A DNA stretch of 64,000 nt, taken from NCBI RefSeq assembly GCF_963678635.1, contig NC_087065.1, positions 27,363,254-27,427,253 of the forward strand, in the 5' to 3' direction. Shown piece after piece: positions 56,556-64,000 of the stretch. The position numbers were made by a program, and so were the translations under genes. This DNA comes from Symsagittifera roscoffensis (lineage: Eukaryota; Xenacoelomorpha; Acoela; Convolutidae). The notes beneath the pieces were generated by a model. The model worked only from the letters and a program-made list of their open reading frames with translations, was not told the DNA's origin and ran no database searches. Numbering within the stretch: position 1 is the first letter of the stretch; the number at the start of each line of letters is the position of its first letter.

Positions 56556-56979
56556 TGTCTTCTGATGACCATTGTTGCATGTTTGCCTGATTGAAAAGAT
56601 TCCTGATGCACCGGTCGTTCCTTGCTACTAAAGAGTCTAATTACTTGAATCTAATTTATCAAATTGGAGTAATGAGCTTTTTTGCTGTCATGATATATGT
56701 TTGTAGATTAGTGTGGCATGTTCAGTATGTTCAGGGACTTTTTTTCCCGGGCTTACATTTGTCAGGGAATAAGCTACAAGTAGTTTGGTTCTTTCTTCGA
56801 ATTCCTGTTTTTCTACGGTTAAACCTTCTTGGCTATAAGGAATGGTACTGTTTTCATTCTCAATGACAACTTCTACTAGTCTTTCATGTCTGCTGGGTTC
56901 CCGTTAATTTTTTCTGCAATTGCAAAGTTTGGAACACCGGTTGTCACCTGTGCTGATTTAGGTAGCGCTGTCGAATGTT

Positions 56980-57504
56980 TCATGTTATACAGCAATTGAT
57001 CAACAATGTTCAGAACACATTCTTGATTTTTTATAAAATCCAAGCTCAGAAGGCAGGGTCAGCAGTTTTCTACGTTTTCCAAAACTACGGGTCAAACTCT
57101 TTAGATTTTGGTTTCATGTGGTTTTTGATGTACGCACTGCCAATTTCTGTTCAACGACAAATTGTTAGCTCTTTAAGTTTTACTATTATAAGCCTTTAAG
57201 CTTTCCGACTTTTCAAGCCGTTCAAAATCTCAAAATTTATTAGCGAAAAGAAGCTTCCGCTGTCCATAACTCCCGTTACCAATTTGGCCTTCAATTATAA
57301 GTCCACATTGAAGCAATTGGTTTTTTTAGAGCAAACACTGATTACGTTGATTTATTCCGTCCTTTTCGCATGGAGAGTTCCGCTTAATGTGATAGAGCTA
57401 CCAGAGTAGAACAATTAGGGCAGTTTTTTGCCCAATAACCTCTTTGCTAGCTACATAGTCGACATTTGACAGAGTTGTTTTTCTTTCTGGGATTATCAGT
57501 TCGT
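56980..57504. repeat. Partial unit 3 of the composite tandem array
   Basis: Matches the first 522 bp of units 1 and 2, then at CAGTTCGT leaves them and runs on into Gypsy gag (minus strand) instead of Penelope sequence. This shows the 522-bp piece belongs to the Gypsy element. Confidence 0.9.
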
Positions 57505-57689
57505 TGGCGCGCATTTGGTTCGCAGATGGAATTTCTTGCTCAATCTCTTGAACCTCTTTACTTTTACCGATTCGTTTAGCGTCGCATTCCTCCCCAGTTA
57601 CTGCTGTCTCTTCGACTGTACCAGCTCCGGGTAATGTTGTCAATTCCGACCGACATCTGTTGAACAAGTCTGTTCACAGAATTTTATGG

Positions 57690-58255
57690 GATTAGGATGC
57701 TTTTGGCTACATTTGTTCTTCTTCCTCAATTACAATGAGAGCTTCTAGGTGAAGTACCCTCTCTAAAGCGTTTGCGATATTCATTTGCTTGTCCCCAATT
57801 GTCTCGCGTAGCTCAAAACTAACTGGTCTGTGGTGGATCTAATCGTCGAGACAACCTAGGCGCAGCAGGGTTTCCGAATGTCTTGGGACTCGTCTGGGTT
57901 TGCCTTCAGCGCCAAAACCTGCAAACCCTCCAGAAAGTTTAAAATTTGTTCCAGCTTAGTGCACGCGACGCGCTAGCCCTCCTCGGAAGACCACTGGTTT
58001 TTCACGTTACTACCTTTGAAAAGCTTTAACGGTCTCATCATAGCTTCTTATAGTACCATCTGGAATGATACGAAAACTCCGGTTGCAGATATCTTCAATT
58101 TTAACGCGAAGTACTGCGGCCGTTCATCAATTTCGGTTTCACTTAGATTACATGTCCAGTTTCTTAGTTCGGCTAATAGCTCAAGGTGTGTTAAATAGCT
58201 TTCGAAGTCGTTCGAACTGATGAATTCCTCCGGTAATCACATCTTGGAGACCGAG
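57690..58255 (-). pseudogene. Ty3/Gypsy gag remnant
   Basis: The minus strand reads LPEEFISSNDFESYLTHLEL followed by LAELRNWTCN and ERPQYFALKLKISATGVF, the capsid-type gag region (..F.G..DFE.YL.HFELVAELN.W...RP..LAL.L...A..F) of Gypsy elements, then stops. A related open stretch, 57667-57398, continues into unit 3. No LTR was identified. Confidence 0.7.
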
Positions 58256-58439
58256 TTTGGCGATGCCATACCTAACCTCTACCGTACTTAAATTTTGTTA
58301 AAGTTATTCGTGTTTTTGGAGTTTTCCTAGGTGTTACCCGCTGATGATTTTAACCTAAATTATTGTTCTCTTAGGTTGTTTTCGCAGTAATTTGTTTTTT
58401 TTGTTATCTTCTGCTGTATGGTTTAGGGAAATCAATTAA

Positions 58440-60115
58440 TCAAATTGGAAGCACAATTTTGACGTGCCTGCGTCAAATTTTTTGCAATTTTGACAAATTC
58501 TTTTGTGAAGGTGGGATAATTTTAGAAATTCGAATCTCTTTTGTTTATTATGTCGAGTTTTTTGCAGTTAGCGCACTACTGAATTTTGCCTTGGTTGCAG
58601 TCAGCACTTCATGAATAATTAGTAGTTGAGATTCCATCAGTTTTTGTTGACTCAAGGCTCTGTTTTATTCGTGGAAGGGCAACAAAAATCTAAACCGGAT
58701 ATACTTGAAACGAGAAGAGTTTTTTCAATTTACAGAAATCAAAAACCTCAATTACCTTTAAGTGCCTTTTTTATGAATAATTTTTTTGAAAGTGGTAATT
58801 TAAGATTACTTAGCCCAAAGTCAAAATCTAATCTAGTGGTAATTTAAGATTACTTAGCCCGAAAATCAAAATCGATATTTTCATCAAATATATCATATTT
58901 ATGGGATAAAACTCGTCGAGATAGCATCCTAATTAATGACACAAGAAACTGGCTGTAAACGTTAAGATCTCATTTAAATAGTCTCTGAAATTTTCCTGTA
59001 CATTTTTGTTCGCTCAGATACTGAGCATCTTAATTTGCAAATTGTTTCTTTTTCTGTCTTTGTCTTGTGCTTGAACTACACTTTTTAGTACTAAATACAG
59101 AGTATCCTAGTAGACATTAAACAATTTTGTTGTACATTAAGCTTCATTTTTAGCTTGATTTACCTTACTTTACCGGATACCGGGTATCCTCGTTTCTTGC
59201 TGAATTCTAACATATCTTTGGCAGTTGGTATCAGAAGGAGCAACTTTTGTTTCGTATCTTACATATTTCTTTTGACATCAAAAATTGAAAATTGGTTTTC
59301 TGTGACGTTGCTGATTTTGCGTATGCGCCATAATTAACCGCAACAACATACTTAGAATTAGCAATGTTTGTTCATACCGAATTGCCACGGCAAATTTTAA
59401 TCTTTAATGTGGTTTTCAAAGATTTTAGCGAGGGACAACTAAAAAGCTTTTGCATTCTACATTACCAAAAATCATGCAGGTGCATTCTCAAGAAAAAAAA
59501 ATACCGCTTTTCTAGATGTTCAAAAACAGGGCATTCGACTTTGTAAAGAAAGTTTTTTCCCACATATCAAGCATTGATTTTTTCCAAAGTTTGCAGTAAT
59601 TTATTCAAATCCTCCATTGAACAGAGATAACGGCATGCAGCAAAATGCAAGTGGTAAATTGTAGTTCGATAAAATATAAAACTTTGTAAGCAGGATCAAG
59701 CTAAATTTTTCCCGAAATTGTCTGCGGTTTTATTATGAAACGGCTGTTTGTAACAATTGAAACTAATGCAATTACGCTGGTTTTTTGTTCAATTGAGATT
59801 TTAGTATTACTCAACAAGTATTTGATTTCTTTTGGTGGAAAATCTATTGATAAAAATTTTTTTTGATCTGACTTATCGGAAGCAAAGACATAGTTAATTT
59901 AAGAACTAAAAAGTTTGAGCTATAAGAATAGTTAGCTTACCCCACTAGGTTGATTTAGATTTTTTCCTTATATTGAATCTATATGTTTTTTTTCAATTCT
60001 GCTTTGCTAAATCTTGGCAGTTACGTATAGTTTCTAAATTAACTGTAGCTTGACGAACCATATCAAAAAAATTTAGGAAGAAAATAGACTGAAGATGGAA
60101 TGACTTGGCTCTCAA
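58440..60115. repeat. Long dispersed direct repeat, copy 1
   Basis: Shares with 62530-64000, in the same order, AAACTCGTCGAG, ACAAGAAACTGG, GAATACAGAGTATCCT-like, TTTACCGGATACCGGGTAT, AACATATC, TATGAAACGGCTG(T/G)TTGTAAC and GGCTCTCAAAGA. The palindromic CCGGATACCGG core is conserved in both. No protein family recognised in either strand. Confidence 0.75.
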
Positions 60116-62529
60116 AGACCTACTGAGTATTGTTAAACCTCGATGTTTTTGAAGTCGAGAACTCAACATTAGTTCAATATTTTTGACTTTTTGGAAGGAT
60201 AAAACAAGACACAACGTAATTTTGAGGTTGATAATTCATAGGCTAATAAATCAGGTCATAAGTATAGGGTGTTAAGTCATGTATAGAAAGCACCTTTATC
60301 ATAATCATTGTTTGAGTTTGTTTCCAAAATTTTTCAACTAGGCAAAATAATTTGTCAATACTCGGGTTTTGATTAGGCAAGTTATGTCGTCTCCATTAGA
60401 AAATGGTTTGGGACCCGAAACCTTCAATTTATTCTATAGATTCAATTGCTTGGAGAAAGAAGAAAGAATCGATAAAAAGTAAAAAACAAAATGCGGAATG
60501 AGAGCAGCTTCGCCGCACACTGCGATGAATTTTGAAGCTGGCTGATACAAAAACCTTCATCTCAGTTACTGCTTTTGAGTCTTAAGACAAAGTTTCAATA
60601 GCTCTAACATTAAACCAATCATGATAAAATCTTTTCAAAAAATCGATGATAATCGACTCTGTCAATAGTCAACTCTGTCAATAGCCTTATAAGAGTCTGT
60701 TTTTAGTGCACATGAACCTCGGTTAGCCAATCGTTCTAAAGTAACTAATCTTTTTAGTTTTCGGGTTGCTGTTTGGGTTTGTTTTTCAAAAGTACACGCA
60801 TATTGTTTTTTATCCTTTTTGCAAAGGTTTTTAAAATTTCTGTTATAGATAACAAAGACAAAAGTTTTTGCGTCTGTTTTCATGAGACTAATCGGACAAA
60901 ATCTTGTAGCATGGCTCTTTCCAATCTCGGGAAAAAATTGATTATTGCCAGAATACTCTAGCTACAATTGAGACAAATTCATCGGTGAAAGTGTACATAG
61001 CCGATATGCAAAACTGAACGGTCCAGGCAAGTTTTTCAAGTTTACTTTCTTCATAACCGAATAGATTTCATCTTTAAATAGATTACTTGGCTTAAAGCTC
61101 GAAGAACTAGTAAAATTGTTATACCGAAAAGCCTTAAAATCACCCATTATGAAAATTTTGGATTGGTTGGGTGACATTATGATGCCTACTTTCAAAGAAA
61201 ATAAAATTGAAGTAAAAAAAATCGATGTTAGCATACTTATTGATCAAGTTTAACAAAATTTAACATTTGAAAACTTTTAAAATAACGTTAAAAAATCACA
61301 AAATTTATTTGAGCCCTGTATAAAATTCTAGGAAATGTTGTAATTATCCAGTAACTTTTTGACGCATAGTTGTAAGATTTGATATTTTTTCTTCTTGAAT
61401 GCTTAAAATGAGATCGGACAATTTTACAAAATACTTGAACTTTTTTGACATATGAAAGTATTTTAACTGGAATTCTTATGCTATAAATAATAGTACGAGG
61501 AAAAAATGCCTGGTTTTTCGCACATCGTAAATTTGCTTTCAACCAAGTTTTCTACAAAAATTATTACACCTCCTTTTAGACCCTTATTCCTTCCGTGTTC
61601 AAATTGAAACTTCGCGCTTTTTTTGGCAAGAAGTCTTCCCTCAGCAGACGATTTATCTTTGCTGTTTTCAATTTATAAGTTGTCTTTTTTCCATGGCGGA
61701 GTAAGGTTGAAAATGTACGACTGATCTTTGGAAATCTCATATTTTTGGGTTTTTTTTTGCTTGGTATTGCTGCACTGTTTGTCTAAAAATACCATTGTAA
61801 CCAATGTTGTAGCCAAGAGTCCCTTCATCTTATATTCCAGTCAAAACTCTTGCAATTTTCTATATATGCTAGTGACAATGATAAAAACGTAGATGCTTAG
61901 TGTTGAGTTTCATCGGCCAAATTTTTAGATGACAAGGAGCCAAATTTCATTCCTTTGACATTTGTGCTACCATGACGAGCCTTCTTGTCGCTGTTATTAT
62001 TGGGGCTTCGTTTTTTTATATTATTTTTTTTCTTGATGTACTTTGATGACCAATCATCGAGATGGCTTTTTGTCGTCCCTAGAACTGGTTTTTTTTACCT
62101 TCATATTCTGAAGGTATGTAAAACAAGATTTCTACACATTCGCACAGTTTAAAGCTTTATTCTCGAGTTATTATACCATTCCGTCAGCTTTTTCTTATTT
62201 ATTACGTATTTTGAAATTGCGCTGCCTGTGTAAAAAAAATATTGATCTAGTTTGGTTACCTTACAAGTCTCACGTTAGACTATAGGGCTATAATTGAGGT
62301 CTTCCGGTAGTTTGAGAATTGTTTTCGCCTTGTTTTTGTTGCATACAAAAGGCAATTAAGACAATTTGAATTTGGCATTTATAGGGTAAATGATCTTGGG
62401 TCTATGAGACATTGGAAAGCATTCATTGAAAACACCGTCCTGCTTAAAAAAATAGTTAAAGATTGCTCTATGTCTGCAGTTTGCGGTCATCTTTTTTGAG
62501 TTAGTCTCTTTTGGTTGTAATAATGTGGG
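60116..62529. other. AT-rich DNA between the dispersed repeats
   Basis: Nothing recognisable except a GCGAAG-type remnant near 60500-60530. Short open frames here have no domain signal. Confidence 0.5.
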
Positions 62530-64000
62530 GAAATGTTTCAGTAAATCAAAAGCACAACTTCGAATTGCCTGCGCCAAATTTTTGGCTGTGGTGAGGAATT
62601 CTTGAGTGAAAGGGAGGAATGATTTTGTTCAGTTGGAATGGTTTTGTTTCTTCCATCAATTTGTTTGCTGAGAGCGCATTTCAGAATTTTGAGCCAGTAT
62701 CAATCAGCACTTAATAACAACGTCAACAAGAATCTACACCCGGATATACTTGAAACATAAATGTTTTTTTTTCTTTCAAACTGCACAAATCAGAAGACGA
62801 AACCTCATATACCTTTAAGTGCCTTTTTTGAATGCTTTTTTTGAAAATGGTAAATTAGGCAAAAAGTACCAAAATCTAGATGTACAACACATTTATCATG
62901 CTTTTGAAAACAACTCGTCGAGTTGGTATCCTAATTTTGCCACAAGAAACTGGTTGTAAAACGTTGAGATCTCGTCTAGAATGTCTATGTTTTTTTCCTG
63001 TAATTTTTGTGTTCGCCCAGACGCTGAGCATCCTATTTTGCGAATTGTTTCTAGTTCTGTCTTTGTCATGTGCTCGAAATCTACTTTTCAGTACCGAATA
63101 CAGAGTATCCTGGCACACAAGAAAATTTAATGTATATTTTAGCTTCGTTTTTTTGTTTGACTTACTTTACTTTACCGGATACCGGGTATGCTGGTTTCGT
63201 GCTGAAATCTAACATATCCCTGGCAGTTGATAACAGAAGGAGCAGTTCTTATTTCGTATCGTCCATATTTTCCATGGCACAAAAGTTTGAAAATTGATTT
63301 TCATTGACAGTGATGATTTCGAGAGCACGGCACGAATGACAGCGCGCCACAAATATTTTTTGAGAGCGCGCCACGAATGTTTTTTGAAGTAAAAACTCCT
63401 CGCTAATTTTGAATCTGTAATATATTTCTGAAGGTTCGAGCGACGTAGAATTAAAGTTTAGGTGTTCGTTTTATTGGTATTCTAAACCAAAAAAGAAAAC
63501 TTCAGGCGCATTCTCAATAATTTAAAACCACCGTTTTTCTCGATTTGTTTAGAACTTTTTTTGTTGCCACACACCAAGCTTTGAGCAATTATTTTTAATG
63601 ACCAGTGATAGCGCTTTGCAGCAAAATGCAAGCAGGAACTTGGGACTCGACAGTTTTGTAGCAGAAGTTATATGCATCTCGCACTTTTGTATGGGGTGTT
63701 ATAATGAAACGGCTGGTTGTAACGATGGAAGTTGATGCATAATCACTAGAAATTTTTCCATCTGAGATTTTCGTAATTCTGAACAAGTTTTGATTTGACA
63801 TATCGGAAGCAAAAAAATAAAAACTTGAAAAACTGAAATATTAGAGCTGTAGGTATGCTAAGTCTACTCCACCATCTTAATTAGGCTGATACTGAACTTT
63901 TTTTGTTATATCGAGTCTGTTTGATTTTTTCAACTTTAATCAATTTTGGCAATAATTATGTTTTCCAAGTTAACAGTAGAATTACTTGGTTCTCAAAGAT
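62530..64000. repeat. Long dispersed direct repeat, copy 2 (runs to window edge)
   Basis: Roughly 70-80% similar by eye to 58440-60115. A minus-strand frame at 63118-62876 (QNRMLSVWANTKITGKKHRH) has a decayed equivalent in copy 1, hinting that the ancestor was coding on the minus strand. Family not recognised. Confidence 0.7.

Larger units (their letters stand above)
51685..56979. repeat. Composite Penelope/Gypsy tandem unit 2 (5.29 kb)
   Basis: Direct repeat of unit 1 at an offset of 5293-5295 bp, with very few substitutions and small homopolymer changes. Same inactivated coding remains. 52848-54180 shows nothing recognisable. Confidence 0.92.

Noticed and set aside
46391-57504. LTRs of the Gypsy element or pseudo-LTRs of the Penelope element
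   Set aside because: The direct repeats are whole 5.29-kb composite units with internal domains of both elements. No TG...CA-bounded terminal repeat with primer-binding site was seen.

Overview
This is AT-rich nuclear DNA from an animal. It holds one large, intron-rich gene on the minus strand, with GT-AG introns, and a dense population of eukaryotic transposable elements: Penelope-like, Ty3/Gypsy, LINE, tRNA-derived SINE heads, MITEs and foldback elements. Nothing prokaryotic is present except the flavour of one nested gene. I cannot place the species beyond 'metazoan, probably an invertebrate with repeat-rich introns'.

Positions 1 to about 44,000 (minus strand) are the CASK/LIN-2 membrane-associated guanylate kinase gene. 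I reconstructed 16 coding exons from the initiator ATG (43995) to the window edge. All 15 splice junctions are GT-AG and every junction keeps the reading frame, giving 903 residues in the order CaM-kinase-like domain, L27N, L27C, PDZ, SH3, guanylate kinase. Roughly the last 90 residues, with the stop codon, lie to the left of position 1. Intron 7 is about 22.3 kb and is mostly repeats. Intron 8 (about 7.1 kb) contains a second, intronless gene on the same strand (16901-18226). It encodes a secreted glycerophosphodiester phosphodiesterase of a GlpQ-like type that looks more like bacterial homologues than ordinary animal ones.

Repeat layout inside CASK: intron 13 carries a tandem duplication (about 3560-6403 and 6404-8850). 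Introns 7, 9 and 13 carry at least 13 copies of a 0.4-0.5 kb element whose ends contain the inverted motif GAGTAATGAACG. Introns 7 and 8 carry a second MITE-like family ending in CAGGGGCGGAT. Intron 8 and the start of intron 7 carry foldback elements built on TCATGATCATGA. Intron 3 is mostly one MITE with a perfect 26-bp terminal inverted repeat. tRNA-like SINE heads with A and B boxes are scattered throughout.

The region from 44,094 rightwards is upstream of the CASK start codon. A 468-bp palindrome lies about 100 bp above the first coding exon. From 45.2 to 58.3 kb there is a chimeric, decayed array: a Penelope-like element (plus strand; RT and GIY-YIG endonuclease) interleaved with a Ty3/Gypsy element (minus strand; gag, RT, integrase). 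A 5.29-kb unit mixing both is tandemly repeated about 2.1 times with very high identity. From 58.4 to 64.0 kb lies another dispersed repeat in two diverged copies, with unrecognised AT-rich DNA between them.

The only intact genes I can support are CASK (partial at the window edge) and the nested phosphodiesterase. Most other open frames are repeat debris.
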